Numbered from the stretch's first letter, positions 18,197 to 28,166 are shown. The stretch is DNA of 64,000 nucleotides from Kordiimonas sp. SCSIO 12603 (GCF_024398035.1 NZ_CP073748.1:3153001-3217000); one strand, 5' to 3'. Notes: generated by a model not told the origin, from the sequence alone. Made by a program: numbers and translations.

Positions 18197-19612
18197 ATGC
18201 GATTGCTGATTATTGGGACATTGGAAGGCCAGCTAGGAGCTGCCAGCAAAATTGCAATGGACCGAGGTGCACACGTAACACACGCACCTGATATTGAAAC
18301 AGCTATGGCTTTGTTGCGTAGTAAAGGCGCCGATCTTCTTATGGTGGAAGTAAGCCACGATATCCCTGGGCTTATCCCTCAGTTAAGAGCCGAGCATTTC
18401 TCAATTCCAGTGATTGCTTGTGGAATTGGAACGGACCCTAAAGTAGCAGCAGCTGCTATCCGTGGCGGGGCAAAGGAATATATTCCACTCCCCCCAGACG
18501 CTGAACTTATCGCTGCTGTCCTGCAAGCTGTGTCTGAAGACAGCCAATCTTTCATTTACCGCGATCCGGTTATGAAAAACGTTGCAAGCCTCGCGGAACA
18601 AGTAGCACCATCTGAAGCCAGTATTATGGTAACTGGCGAAAGTGGTACTGGTAAAGAAGTGATGGCGCGTTTCGTGCACGAAAAAAGCCGTCGTGCTAAC
18701 AAACCATTCGTTGCTGTAAACTGTGCCGCTATTCCTGAAAACCTTCTTGAGTCAGAATTGTTCGGGCACGAAAAAGGGGCTTTCACCGGCGCTGTCGCCC
18801 GCAGGATTGGTAAGTTTGAAGAAGCTGATGGCGGCACCTTACTTCTGGACGAGATTTCGGAGATGGACGTACGCCTGCAAGCCAAACTCTTACGTGCTAT
18901 TCAAGAACGTCAAATCGACCGCGTTGGTGGTGCGAAACCAGTGAATGTGGATATCCGTATTATCGCAACATCCAACCGCAACCTTCAAGATGAAGTGAAG
19001 GAAGGAAATTTCCGTGAGGATTTATTCTTCCGCCTAAATGTTGTGAACCTGCGCGTGCCGCCACTGCGTGAGCGGCCAGCAGATATTCAGGTGCTCGCGA
19101 AGCACTTTGCGCATAAATATGCCGAAGTAAATCACGTTGATGATCGTGAGCTATCTGATTCTGCAATTAAAGTTCTAACAGCGCACAACTGGCCAGGAAA
19201 CGTACGTGAACTGGAAAACACCATGCACCGTGCGATACTTCTTGCTACAGGCACTGAGATCGGCCCAGAAGCTATTATGCTACCCGATGCAAGCGGTAAC
19301 CTAACACTAGGAGGCAACGCAACAGACGGTGCTGTAGCATCTGCACCTGCCGCGGCCTCATCAACACCTATTGGCCAAACAGATACCGCTGATGAAAATG
19401 CAATGGTTGCAGGCCTTGTAGGCCGTACTGTTGCAGAGGTAGAGCGTGATCTAATTATTGATACCCTCAAGCACTGCTTAGGGAACCGTACACACGCGGC
19501 TAATATTCTGGGAATTTCTATTCGGACACTCAGAAATAAGCTTAACCAGTATAATTCAGAAGGCGTTTCGGTTCCTCAGCCTGGGGATTCTGGTGCCCGG
19601 TCACCAGTTTAA
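18197..19612 (+). CDS. flbD: Sigma-54-dependent flagellar activator FlbD, degenerate receiver
   Basis: A 471-residue enhancer-binding protein. The N-terminal receiver-like domain (1-115) lacks the acidic pair (Gly7-Thr8) and has Glu51 where the phosphorylated Asp should be. The AAA+ domain has Walker A GESGTGKE (147-154), the sigma-54-contacting GAFTGA (194-199) and Walker B GGTLLLDEI (212-220). The C-terminal Fis-type helix-turn-helix includes AANILGISIRTLRNKLNQY. In Caulobacter, FlbD has a similar non-canonical receiver, is gated by FliX, and activates late and represses early flagellar genes. It probably acts at the RpoN promoter upstream of fliK. No fliX gene was found here. Confidence 0.92.
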   Translation: MRLLIIGTLEGQLGAASKIAMDRGAHVTHAPDIETAMALLRSKGADLLMVEVSHDIPGLIPQLRAEHFSIPVIACGIGTDPKVAAAAIRGGAKEYIPLPPDAELIAAVLQAVSEDSQSFIYRDPVMKNVASLAEQVAPSEASIMVTGESGTGKEVMARFVHEKSRRANKPFVAVNCAAIPENLLESELFGHEKGAFTGAVARRIGKFEEADGGTLLLDEISEMDVRLQAKLLRAIQERQIDRVGGAKPVNVDIRIIATSNRNLQDEVKEGNFREDLFFRLNVVNLRVPPLRERPADIQVLAKHFAHKYAEVNHVDDRELSDSAIKVLTAHNWPGNVRELENTMHRAILLATGTEIGPEAIMLPDASGNLTLGGNATDGAVASAPAAASSTPIGQTDTADENAMVAGLVGRTVAEVERDLIIDTLKHCLGNRTHAANILGISIRTLRNKLNQYNSEGVSVPQPGDSGARSPV

Positions 19613-19650
19613 GCACTTGTATTGAGTAGATGAAAAGTTGGCAGATTTAA

Positions 19651-21765
19651 ATGAGTGATGCAGCTCCAAGTAATAGCCCAGAACCAAGCGGCGGTAATCC
19701 GCTTCTGGGCAGTCTACTGAATGGGATGAAAAGTTCCGACATCGCTTTCGCAGGCGGTGTAGTTGCTATTCTGCTCATGCTCATTATGCCAATGCCAAGT
19801 TGGCTTCTCGATATTGCCCTTGCGGCCTCCATGACTTTTTCCGTCATGGTTCTTATGACAGTATTGTTCCTTGAAAAACCGCTCCAGTTTAACAGTTTTC
19901 CAACTGTACTACTGGTAGCGACCATGCTCCGACTATCGCTGAATTTGGCTTCAACCAGACTTATTCTGTCTGAAGGTCATACCGGTACCGATGCAGCTGG
20001 TAGTGTTATTGAGGCCTTTGGCGAGTTCCTTATGGGCGGTCAAGTGGTCATCGGGATCATCGTTTTTGCCATTCTGGTCATTGTAAACTTTATTGTAATT
20101 ACCAAAGGTTCTGGCCGTATTGCCGAGGTTGCAGCCCGCTTCAGTTTGGATGCGATGCCCGGTAAACAAATGGCCATTGATGCCGATCTATCCTCTGGCC
20201 TTATTGATGAAAAAGAAGCCATAACCCGCCGTAAAGAACTGGAAATGGAGAGTACCTTTTTTGGCTCCATGGATGGTGCCGCGAAATTCGTGCGTGGCGA
20301 TGCCATTGCAGGCCTGTTGATCACGGTGATCAATATCGTAGGCGGGATTATCATTGGTGTAGTCATCAATGACCTCAGTTTTGCTGATGCCAGCAGCCGC
20401 TATACTATTTTGACGATCGGTGATGGCTTGGTTTCCCAAATTCCTGCGCTGATCGTATCAACAGCTGCTGGTATGCTTGTATCCAAAGCTGGTATGCAGG
20501 GCCAAACAGACAAAGCTTTATTTGGCCAGATGGCAGCAAGACCTCGCGCTCTTGGTGTTGCAAGTACTCTGCTTTTCGGTATGGGCATCATGCCAGGTAT
20601 CCCATTCCTGCCATTTGCGCTATTTGGCGGTACTTTAGCCTATTTGGCATATGCCCTTGGACAGCGAAATGAAAGAGTAGCTGAAGAGGAAGCTGCGGCT
20701 ATTCAAGAAGAACAGGCTGCACCACCTGCCGAAGAACCTATTTCGTCGGCGCTTGCAATTGATCAGCTTCGTCTTGAGCTTGGTTACGGTCTTCTTGCAC
20801 TTATTAACGATGACAGTGGCTTCCGCCTAACGGATCAGATCAAAGCCCTACGCCGCCAAATCGCGAGCGAAATGGGCTTTGTAATGCCTTCTGTACGTAT
20901 TCTTGATAACATGCAGTTACCTGCTAACAGTTATGTACTTCGTGTTAAAGAAACTGAAGTCGGCAGAGGTGATATTCGCCCGGGCATGCTTCTCGTCATG
21001 GACCCTGAAGGTCAGCCTGTTCAGATACCAGGTGAAGCTACAACCGAGCCAGCGTTTGGTCTGCCCGCAACATGGGTAGATATGTCAGCGCGAGAAGAGG
21101 CAAACTTCCGAGGCTATACTGTTGTTGATGCTGCCACCGTTATTACGACACACCTTACCGAGGTGATTAAAGATAACATGGCTGATCTTCTTTCTTACGC
21201 TGAAACACAGAAACTGATGGAAGACCTCTCAACAGAACATCAGAAACTGGTTACCGACATTGTTCCAAACCAGATCACCAACTCTGGTATTCAGCGCGTA
21301 TTACAAACTCTGCTTATCGAGCGTGTCTCTATTCGGGATCTATCGACTATTTTGGAAGGTATCGCCGAGGCAACAGGCTTCACTCAGAATATTGTATCGA
21401 TCACCGAACATGTTCGTACGCGACTTGGAAGGCAACTTTGCGCCGCCTACGCAACACCGGATGGCCTTGTGCCACTGATTACCCTATCGCCAGAATGGGA
21501 ACAGGCATTTGCTGAAAGCTTGGTAGGCCAAGGCGAAGAAAAACAGCTAGCAATGGCTCCTACCCGTCTACAAGAGTTTATCAACGCTGTTCGAATGGTA
21601 TATGATCAGCAGGCAGACCGGGGCGAGCAACCTGTACTATTGACGAGCCCGCTCGTTAGACCGTATGTACGCTCCATTATTGAGCGGTTCCGTCCGGCAA
21701 CTGTGGTAATGAGCCAGAATGAAATACATCCACAGGCAAAAATCCGTACACTCGGGCAGATTTAA
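19651..21765 (+). CDS. flhA: Flagellar biosynthesis protein FlhA (export gate)
   Basis: A 704-residue type III export-gate component. The N-terminal half has about eight transmembrane helices with the signature FNSFPTVLLVATMLRLSLNL. The FHIPEP-like cytoplasmic loop includes FVRGDAIAGLLITVINIVGG. The C-terminal ~330 residues form the cytoplasmic nonamer ring that binds chaperones and substrates. The start is the ATG at 19651, 38 bases after flbD, with a weak Shine-Dalgarno. Confidence 0.96.
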   Translation: MSDAAPSNSPEPSGGNPLLGSLLNGMKSSDIAFAGGVVAILLMLIMPMPSWLLDIALAASMTFSVMVLMTVLFLEKPLQFNSFPTVLLVATMLRLSLNLASTRLILSEGHTGTDAAGSVIEAFGEFLMGGQVVIGIIVFAILVIVNFIVITKGSGRIAEVAARFSLDAMPGKQMAIDADLSSGLIDEKEAITRRKELEMESTFFGSMDGAAKFVRGDAIAGLLITVINIVGGIIIGVVINDLSFADASSRYTILTIGDGLVSQIPALIVSTAAGMLVSKAGMQGQTDKALFGQMAARPRALGVASTLLFGMGIMPGIPFLPFALFGGTLAYLAYALGQRNERVAEEEAAAIQEEQAAPPAEEPISSALAIDQLRLELGYGLLALINDDSGFRLTDQIKALRRQIASEMGFVMPSVRILDNMQLPANSYVLRVKETEVGRGDIRPGMLLVMDPEGQPVQIPGEATTEPAFGLPATWVDMSAREEANFRGYTVVDAATVITTHLTEVIKDNMADLLSYAETQKLMEDLSTEHQKLVTDIVPNQITNSGIQRVLQTLLIERVSIRDLSTILEGIAEATGFTQNIVSITEHVRTRLGRQLCAAYATPDGLVPLITLSPEWEQAFAESLVGQGEEKQLAMAPTRLQEFINAVRMVYDQQADRGEQPVLLTSPLVRPYVRSIIERFRPATVVMSQNEIHPQAKIRTLGQI

Positions 21766-21812
21766 TAAGGGGCACCGGGCTGTTAAGGCCTGATTGGGGA
21801 ATAGACTAACCA

Positions 21813-22826
21813 ATGCGTTTAAAAACCTTTCACGCAAAATCCATGTTTGAAGCGATGGAGCAAGTGCGCAATAGCTTGGGCGCTGATGCGATCATCATCC
21901 AAACAGAAGAATCCGCTTCCGGTGTTCGTATCACTGCGGCCGTTGAGGCGGGTATGACACCTCCTGCTCCGCAGGAAGCGCCTGAGCCGGTTCAAACACC
22001 GCTGGCATTTGAAGCATCTCATCCGTTCCCATCAGAACCGGAATTTGATCAAGCCGATATTCGTGCTGTTCTTAATCACCACGGCCTACCGTTTGAAACA
22101 GCTGAAAACATTAACCAGGCAGCGCTTTCCTTCAATGCTATTTCTTTATCTGAAGCAATTGGTAACGCACTTGAAGCAACAATCCGTTTCAGCCCCCTCA
22201 CAGATTCGCACGCCCGCCCAATAATGCTAGTCGGCCCTCCGGGCGCTGGTAAAACCATCTGCACTGCCAAGCTGCTTGCGGATGCTTTATTACATGAACG
22301 TGCTGTTCACCTTATTTCTACAGATACAGTGAAGGCAGCGGGCATTCAGCAGCTTGATCATTTTGCTCAGCTTATGAAACAAACTGTTTCCACAGCAGAT
22401 ACGCCAGATGAGCTAGCTGCCGTTGTCAAACAAAAACCAAATTTCAATGGACTAACGCTCATTGACACGCCCGGCACCAACGCTTTTGATATGCAGGAAC
22501 TAGAAGCCCTGCTTAAATTCATCAAAGCAATCGACGCGGAACCAGTACTGGTAATGCCAGCTGGTCTTGACCCACTGGATGGGCAAGAGATTGCAGGTGT
22601 ATTCGCTCGAATGGGGTGCCAGCGTTTTATTGCAACAAGACTAGATGCAGCCCGACGCTACGCAAGTGTCGTGATGGCAGCTCGCCCAGGATACTTATCT
22701 CTTGCAGCAATCAGTAGAAGCCCTTTTGTTGCAGATGGTTTGGAAACTGCAAATCCTCGTGAATTTGCACGCGTTTTATCTGCACTACCAAAAACAAATA
22801 ATAATTCTTTCAGCACGGATCAGTAA
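21813..22826 (+). CDS. flhF: Flagellar placement GTPase FlhF
   Basis: A 337-residue SRP-type GTPase that fixes flagellar position and number, usually at a cell pole. The opening MRLKTFHAKSMFEAMEQVRN is the FlhF signature. The P-loop is GPPGAGKT, followed by ISTDTVKAAGIQQLDHF and LTLIDTPGTN in the G domain. It is adjacent to flhG by one base, its expected partner. Confidence 0.92.
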   Translation: MRLKTFHAKSMFEAMEQVRNSLGADAIIIQTEESASGVRITAAVEAGMTPPAPQEAPEPVQTPLAFEASHPFPSEPEFDQADIRAVLNHHGLPFETAENINQAALSFNAISLSEAIGNALEATIRFSPLTDSHARPIMLVGPPGAGKTICTAKLLADALLHERAVHLISTDTVKAAGIQQLDHFAQLMKQTVSTADTPDELAAVVKQKPNFNGLTLIDTPGTNAFDMQELEALLKFIKAIDAEPVLVMPAGLDPLDGQEIAGVFARMGCQRFIATRLDAARRYASVVMAARPGYLSLAAISRSPFVADGLETANPREFARVLSALPKTNNNSFSTDQ

Positions 22827-22827
22827 C

Positions 22828-23616
22828 ATGACCAACGAAACACAAACCCCAGATATCAAAGCACTCGAGAAACGCTTTATTACCGTTGCATCTGGTAAAG
22901 GTGGCGTTGGTAAAACATGGCTATCCGTTACCCTTGCCCACGCTCTTTCGCATCTCAATAAAAAGGTGGCTCTTTTTGATGGCGACCTTGGGCTAGCAAA
23001 TGTAGATATTCAGCTTGGTATCGTACCAGAGATGGACTTGGGCCATGTTATTTCGGGGCAGTCCAATTTTGCGGGGATTGCCCAGCCTTACCGTGATAAA
23101 GATGGCAGCAGCTTTGATGTGTTACCCGGCAAATCAGGCTCTGGTTCATTGGGTGCACTTTCTCAGCAGGCGCTGAATACTATCCGCATGGGGCTGACCA
23201 AACTTACAGTTAACTATGATCATATCCTGTTAGATCTAGCCGCAGGTATCGATCCTTCTGTAACGACTCTTTCAAACCATGCTGGTAAGATTATTGTTGT
23301 AATGACTGCCGATCCTACATCGCTCACAGATGCATACGCTTTTATTAAGGTTACAGCAATGCGCAACCCAAAAGCCGATATCGCTGTTGTTGTAAACAAC
23401 GTTGGATCAAAGAAAGAAGGCGAACGCGCCTTTGGAGCCATCAAAAAAGCCTGTGAAGGATTTTTGAAGATTTCCCCCCCACTTATCGGTATTATTAGAA
23501 AAGACGATAAAGTAGTGGACGCTATTCGCTCGCAGGTTCCTATCCTTGTCAGACACCCGCAATCAGATGCGGCATCTGATGTGAAGGCTCTGGCTGCGGC
23601 TCTTACCAGAAGCTGA
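22828..23616 (+). CDS. flhG: MinD-like ATPase FlhG/FleN, flagellar number regulator
   Basis: A 262-residue ParA/MinD-family ATPase. The deviant Walker A is SGKGGVGKT near residue 27. DGDLGLANVDIQLG and LLDLAAGI are the switch regions. FlhG antagonises FlhF and limits flagellar number. The ATG at 22828 starts one base after the flhF stop, so the two are translationally linked. An open frame extends 126 bases upstream inside flhF, but that sequence reads as flhF out of frame. Confidence 0.92.
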   Translation: MTNETQTPDIKALEKRFITVASGKGGVGKTWLSVTLAHALSHLNKKVALFDGDLGLANVDIQLGIVPEMDLGHVISGQSNFAGIAQPYRDKDGSSFDVLPGKSGSGSLGALSQQALNTIRMGLTKLTVNYDHILLDLAAGIDPSVTTLSNHAGKIIVVMTADPTSLTDAYAFIKVTAMRNPKADIAVVVNNVGSKKEGERAFGAIKKACEGFLKISPPLIGIIRKDDKVVDAIRSQVPILVRHPQSDAASDVKALAAALTRS

Positions 23617-23652
23617 TACTACCCGGTGCAATCTTAAGCGTGGGGGACGTTT

Positions 23653-25770
23653 ATGAGCGATATCAGCGGCCCTCCGGCCCCAAAGCCCATTCAATCCGTT
23701 ACACACGGAGCCGAGAAGGCTGCCGCTACTTCTAAAGACCCTAAACACACTGGCAACCCAACAGCAGATGAAAAAGGCGAACAACGAGCCCATCAAGATA
23801 ACCGCCATGCCTTAGAGGCCCGCGACCCAGCCGTTTCTATCGCGGCTACGGCAGCCCACATCAGAGTGGGTGATGAACTAAAAGCACCAGTACTTCAACA
23901 GGACCCTGAAGGTCGCCCTATCATCGAAACGCCTACGGCCACCTTTGCTCTCAAACCAAGTGCTGGTTTGAAACCCGGGGACGACGCAGTTCTAAAAATC
24001 ACCGAAACTGGAAAGCAAGTTACAGCGGGCTTGTTAGCCCGTAACAACATCCCAGTTAATCCGCCCATTAATGTGCAGCTAATTGTGATTTCCGTGCATA
24101 ATACGGGAGGCACTGAAGCAGTTGAAACACAGCAGCACCAAACTCAACAACTACCTGTTGATGTGAGAGTTAATAGCGTTCCATACAGACCTACGGCTGT
24201 TGTCAAAAACGCTCCCTTACCTGATACTACGAGCCTTCTTACTCAGGGACAAACCCAAAACCAAATTCGGCCAGAGATAACCGACCATACATCTTTCAAA
24301 CCACCTGCTGATAATCCGGATCAAGCTATTATCAGAGCAAGCAGCCAAGATTTAGCGACGCTCCTCTCTGCGCAGCAGGAAAAAACCATAGCAGACACGC
24401 AGAAATTATCTGACCAAATAGCAGCACAAACCCAGAAGGCTACGTCGCCTGTTTCTGCGTCACCAGATGGTTTAGGGCCTATTATTACAGCAACAACGTT
24501 CTCAGGGGCTTCTGTAAATCTGCAGATACTTGACCCTGCCATTAGTCAAGTATCGCCAAAGGAAGTAGCACAGGTATTGTCCCAAACCCCCGTTACCGCA
24601 AATGATGTAAAGTCTCTACCGGTTTCGCTGTTAACCGCGTCCGCAACAAGCGAACTTGTGAAACTGGAAACTGATAAAGGTGATTTTATTGTCCCTGCGA
24701 AAGAAACAGCGAACTTCAAAGGTGAGCTCGTCAGAGTTTCCGAAGCTGCGCGAACTCAGCAAGCTCAAACACTCCAAAATAACCTTCCAACCTATGAAGC
24801 AAAACTAACAGCACCAGAAAGTGCCCATACCCGAACGGTTACCGTGCAGTTCCCGGAAGCAGGCTCCAACAATGTTTCTCAGTTAACTACTGAGGTACAG
24901 GCCGTGCACACATTACGGGCTTTTCTTGCCCCATCAGGCCCCAGAAGCGACATTAGATTAGAAACCCCTCTAGGCGATGTAAAAATCACGCTGGATAATA
25001 CTATCAGGCCAAACGCAGGCGATCCCATAACCATTATTCCACAGCAACCAGCAACTGCGACCATACCAACCGAGGTAACGCAGCAACTTGCACCGCTTGT
25101 TGCCAGCACGACAGGCACATGGCCTAGTTTACAGGAAGCTTTTTCCGTACTTGCTCAATCTAATCCCGATGCGGCAAATGCACTCGCTGCAAAGACAGCA
25201 TCAACAGGCGGCAAGGTAACCAATAGCCTACTTTTCCTCATGTCAGCATTAAAGGGGGGAGGACCAGATACATGGCTTGGTAACAAAGTGGAAAATGCTC
25301 TACATCAGGCAAACACAAACCTACTTGAAGCACTAAAATCAGATGTAGCTCGCCTACTCAACAGTGCCGGTGAAACTATTGGCGATTGGCGAACATTTGT
25401 AATCCCTACCGATCCGCGGGGAGATATGCCACTTATCGCACTGTTATTTGGACAACCAGTACATGTTAACCCCGACGACCATCGAGATAATTCAGGATCA
25501 GACGAACAAGACGGTAACAACGCAGAACGCTTCATTCTGGAGATATTATTTTCGGTATTAGGTACTGTCCAACTGGATGGCTATATTCGCGAACGAAAAT
25601 TTGACCTTACTGTCCGTACGGAAAGAGCGCTACCTCTGACGCTTGAACACGATACCCGAACGATCTTTTCTGATGCTTTGCTTGCCAATAACTTCAGCGG
25701 TAGCCTGAGCTTCATTGCGGGTGAAGAATTTCCCGTTAGTGCGGCTGCACTACTGGCAAATAAATCATAA
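23653..25770 (+). CDS. Large FliK-like protein of unknown function, end of the flagellar operon
   Basis: A 705-residue protein not firmly recognised. Residues 1-500 are low-complexity and rich in Pro, Gln, Thr and Ala, much like a FliK ruler region. The C-terminal ~90 residues are globular: LFSVLGTVQLDGYIRERKFD, then LTVRTERALPLTLEH and an alternating hydrophobic end. That design (disordered N-terminus, compact beta-rich C-terminus) resembles hook-length control proteins. The true fliK is at 8.8 kb, so this would be a second, diverged member or an unrelated export substrate. There is no signal peptide. A GGGGGACGTTT Shine-Dalgarno precedes the ATG. It follows flhG by 36 bases. Confidence 0.6.
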   Translation: MSDISGPPAPKPIQSVTHGAEKAAATSKDPKHTGNPTADEKGEQRAHQDNRHALEARDPAVSIAATAAHIRVGDELKAPVLQQDPEGRPIIETPTATFALKPSAGLKPGDDAVLKITETGKQVTAGLLARNNIPVNPPINVQLIVISVHNTGGTEAVETQQHQTQQLPVDVRVNSVPYRPTAVVKNAPLPDTTSLLTQGQTQNQIRPEITDHTSFKPPADNPDQAIIRASSQDLATLLSAQQEKTIADTQKLSDQIAAQTQKATSPVSASPDGLGPIITATTFSGASVNLQILDPAISQVSPKEVAQVLSQTPVTANDVKSLPVSLLTASATSELVKLETDKGDFIVPAKETANFKGELVRVSEAARTQQAQTLQNNLPTYEAKLTAPESAHTRTVTVQFPEAGSNNVSQLTTEVQAVHTLRAFLAPSGPRSDIRLETPLGDVKITLDNTIRPNAGDPITIIPQQPATATIPTEVTQQLAPLVASTTGTWPSLQEAFSVLAQSNPDAANALAAKTASTGGKVTNSLLFLMSALKGGGPDTWLGNKVENALHQANTNLLEALKSDVARLLNSAGETIGDWRTFVIPTDPRGDMPLIALLFGQPVHVNPDDHRDNSGSDEQDGNNAERFILEILFSVLGTVQLDGYIRERKFDLTVRTERALPLTLEHDTRTIFSDALLANNFSGSLSFIAGEEFPVSAAALLANKS

Positions 25771-25857
25771 AGATTGCCTTGTCCGAAAGCTCAATCCTCT
25801 TTTCTTGACAGTTCTTCATAGCGTGATACCCCTCTCCTCTTAGAAGGGAAGAAGTGT

Positions 25858-26745
25858 ATGCGTGTTGTTCTAGCTTTTGCAGCCTGTGTTCTTATTTGGG
25901 GCTCCACTTGGTATGGTATTGAGTGGCAACTCGGCTATGTGGCCAAAGAGTGGTCGCTTACCTACCGTTTTGGCTTGGCTTCAGCATTATTATTTGCTTG
26001 GTGCTACTATAAAAAACTACCGCTTTCTTTCTCGAAATCAGCACATCTTTATATGCTGGGAACGGGTTTTTTCTTATTCTCCGCTAACTATAACATGATG
26101 TACCTTGGTACTATTCATCTTACGTCAGGACTGGTAGCCGTTGCTTTCTCACTGCTATCCTTTTTGAATATAGTGAATGGGAAGTTATTCCTTAAAACTG
26201 ATGTACAATTTTCAACTTTTGCGGCCGCAATGCTGGGTGTTTTTGGGTTGGTTTTAATCTTTAAACCAGAAATACAGAGCTTTGACCTAGGGGATATGAC
26301 CACCTACGGACTTGCAGCTTGTGTTTTTGGGACGCTACTAGCTTCATTCGGCAACACCATTGTTGGTACAAAAAAGGTAAAATCCTTACCACTTCTCCCT
26401 TTCAATGCCTGGGGCATGGCGTATGGCACCGCCTTTAATCTGCTAGCCGCACTCATTACTGCTGGCGCTCCTACTCTTGACCCAAGGCCTGAATATTATG
26501 GCGCTCTACTTTATCTCTCCGTGATGGGGACTGTAGTTGCCTTCTCTCTATATCTCTGGCTTATCGATGAAATTGGCGTAGCTAAGGCAGCCTATATGTC
26601 GGTAATGATGCCGCTTGTCGCGCTCTTTATCTCTACCTTCCTTGAAGGCTTTACTTGGACATTATATGCGGCAGCGGGGCTTTCTCTGGTTGTCCTCGGC
26701 AATATCCTTATGATCAAAAGCAAAACGCCAGCAAAACCTGAATAG
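25858..26745 (+). CDS. EamA/DMT-family transporter
   Basis: A 295-residue membrane protein with about ten hydrophobic helices in two EamA repeats. The opening VLIWGSTWYGIEWQLG is typical of RhaT/YdcZ-like drug/metabolite exporters, and the second repeat contains VMGTVVAFSLYLWLIDEIG. The substrate is unknown. It is likely to export amino acids or metabolites. It separates the flagellar block from the fliJ-fliI pair. Its stop codon lies within a perfect hairpin. Confidence 0.88.
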   Translation: MRVVLAFAACVLIWGSTWYGIEWQLGYVAKEWSLTYRFGLASALLFAWCYYKKLPLSFSKSAHLYMLGTGFFLFSANYNMMYLGTIHLTSGLVAVAFSLLSFLNIVNGKLFLKTDVQFSTFAAAMLGVFGLVLIFKPEIQSFDLGDMTTYGLAACVFGTLLASFGNTIVGTKKVKSLPLLPFNAWGMAYGTAFNLLAALITAGAPTLDPRPEYYGALLYLSVMGTVVAFSLYLWLIDEIGVAKAAYMSVMMPLVALFISTFLEGFTWTLYAAAGLSLVVLGNILMIKSKTPAKPE

Positions 26746-26755
26746 TTTGCTGGCG
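26726..26755. terminator. Bidirectional hairpin spanning the DMT transporter stop codon
   Basis: CGCCAGCAAA (26726-26735) pairs perfectly with TTTGCTGGCG (26746-26755), and the TAG stop is in the loop. On the minus strand the stem is followed by TTTTGCTTTT, a usable U-tract for ending the convergent aminotransferase gene. Confidence 0.6.
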
Positions 26756-26783
26756 CTTCAAATATTAGTTTTATTACGGTCTA

Positions 26784-28166
26784 TTACATTGCCTGTAGCT
26801 TGCCATAAATTTCAGTAAGAGCTTCCTGAAGAATTGCTATAGCAAAATCAATTTCCTGATGGTTAATGACAAGTGGCGGACACATCACCAACACATTACC
26901 TGTTGGCCGGAGAACGACCCCGCGCATCAAACATGCCTGAGAAACCGCATCACATACATTTCCTTCAAGGGGGTATTGTTCTCTTGTTTCTTTATTCTTG
27001 GTAAGCTCAATCCCCGCCATCAAGCCGCTACAACGCACTTCCCCTACAAGCGGATGAGCTTCAAGTTCTTTCAAGCGTTTGGCGAAATAAGGCCCGGTAT
27101 CGCTATGGGTTCTTTCAATCAAGCCTTCTTCTTTTAGAATATCAATATTACGAAGAGCAACTGCACACATCACCGGGTGCGATGATGTCGTGAAACCGTG
27201 TTGGAAGATATCATCACCGCTTTCTAGAACTTCAGAAATGCTGTCATGAATAACAGCGGCAGAAATTGGTACGTAAGAAGAAGCCATACCTTTCGCAAGT
27301 GTCATGATATCTGCTTTGAAACCAAAGGTTTCCTGTGCAAACCAATTACCGGTACGGCCAAACCCAGTCACAACTTCATCAGCTACCAGAAGGATATCAT
27401 TTTTCCTGCATACTGCTTCTACTGCTGGCATGTATCCTTCCGGGGGCACGACAGCGCCCATAGTTCCCTGAATTGGTTCAACAAACATGGCGGCTATGTT
27501 TTCAGCACCTTTTTCCTGAATGGCAGCTTCAAGAGCTTCGATCATTTCCTGACCATGTTCTTCTGGTGTTTTATCGCCACCTTTACGGTACCAATATGGC
27601 GCTGGCACCTTACAGACATTCTCACCCGGCTCCAGCCCAAACACTTCATGCATGGCTTCATTGCCATTGAGGGCCGTTGTCGCCATTGTGCTACCGTGAT
27701 AGGCATAATCACGAGTAATGATAATCTTCTTCTGTGGCTGGTTTTTCTTACGCCAATACATGGCAATAATCTTAAGAATAGTCTCATTCGCTTCCGAACC
27801 AGAGTTCGCGAAGAAAACCTTGTTCATACCTGCTGGTGTGATCTCTGCAATTCTACCTGCCAGAGCAGCTGCAGTTGGATTAGAGACTGCTGAAAAGCTA
27901 TGATAGTAGCTAAGTTGATCCATGGCTTTAGCACATGTTTCAGAGAGCTCCTTGCGGCCGTACCCCACATTTACTCCGCCGAGACCAGCCATCATATCCA
28001 GAAGCTGAATTCCCTGGCCACCAATCAGGCAACCTTTAGCGTTTTCAATTAGAAACGGTGGTGCTTGTTTTAAAGATGCGGGCGCTGTGAAAGGATGCAT
28101 ATGGTGCGCCCGATCATATTCCTGAAGTGTTTCTCTAGTCGCACCAGCTTTCGTATCAATGCTCAT
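26784..28166 (-). CDS. Class III PLP-dependent aminotransferase
   Basis: A 460-residue omega-aminotransferase. The PLP Schiff-base lysine is Lys292 in TLAKGMASSYVP. The ring-stacking region VFFANSGSEANET and the aspartate in VADEVVTGFGRTG (Asp263) are in place. Length and motifs fit the group that moves amino groups from beta-alanine, GABA, putrescine or taurine-like donors to pyruvate or 2-oxoglutarate. The exact substrate cannot be told. It converges on a DMT exporter. Confidence 0.9.
   Translation of the reverse strand: MSIDTKAGATRETLQEYDRAHHMHPFTAPASLKQAPPFLIENAKGCLIGGQGIQLLDMMAGLGGVNVGYGRKELSETCAKAMDQLSYYHSFSAVSNPTAAALAGRIAEITPAGMNKVFFANSGSEANETILKIIAMYWRKKNQPQKKIIITRDYAYHGSTMATTALNGNEAMHEVFGLEPGENVCKVPAPYWYRKGGDKTPEEHGQEMIEALEAAIQEKGAENIAAMFVEPIQGTMGAVVPPEGYMPAVEAVCRKNDILLVADEVVTGFGRTGNWFAQETFGFKADIMTLAKGMASSYVPISAAVIHDSISEVLESGDDIFQHGFTTSSHPVMCAVALRNIDILKEEGLIERTHSDTGPYFAKRLKELEAHPLVGEVRCSGLMAGIELTKNKETREQYPLEGNVCDAVSQACLMRGVVLRPTGNVLVMCPPLVINHQEIDFAIAILQEALTEIYGKLQAM

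Noticed and set aside
22702-22827. Upstream extension of flhG into flhF
   Set aside because: The extra 42 residues are flhF read out of frame. The ATG at 22828 gives the standard MinD-like N-terminus.
27246-27893. A 215-codon open frame antisense to the class III aminotransferase
   Set aside because: The aminotransferase has all PLP motifs. The antisense translation is His/Phe/Cys-rich with no domain and looks like a codon-bias shadow.
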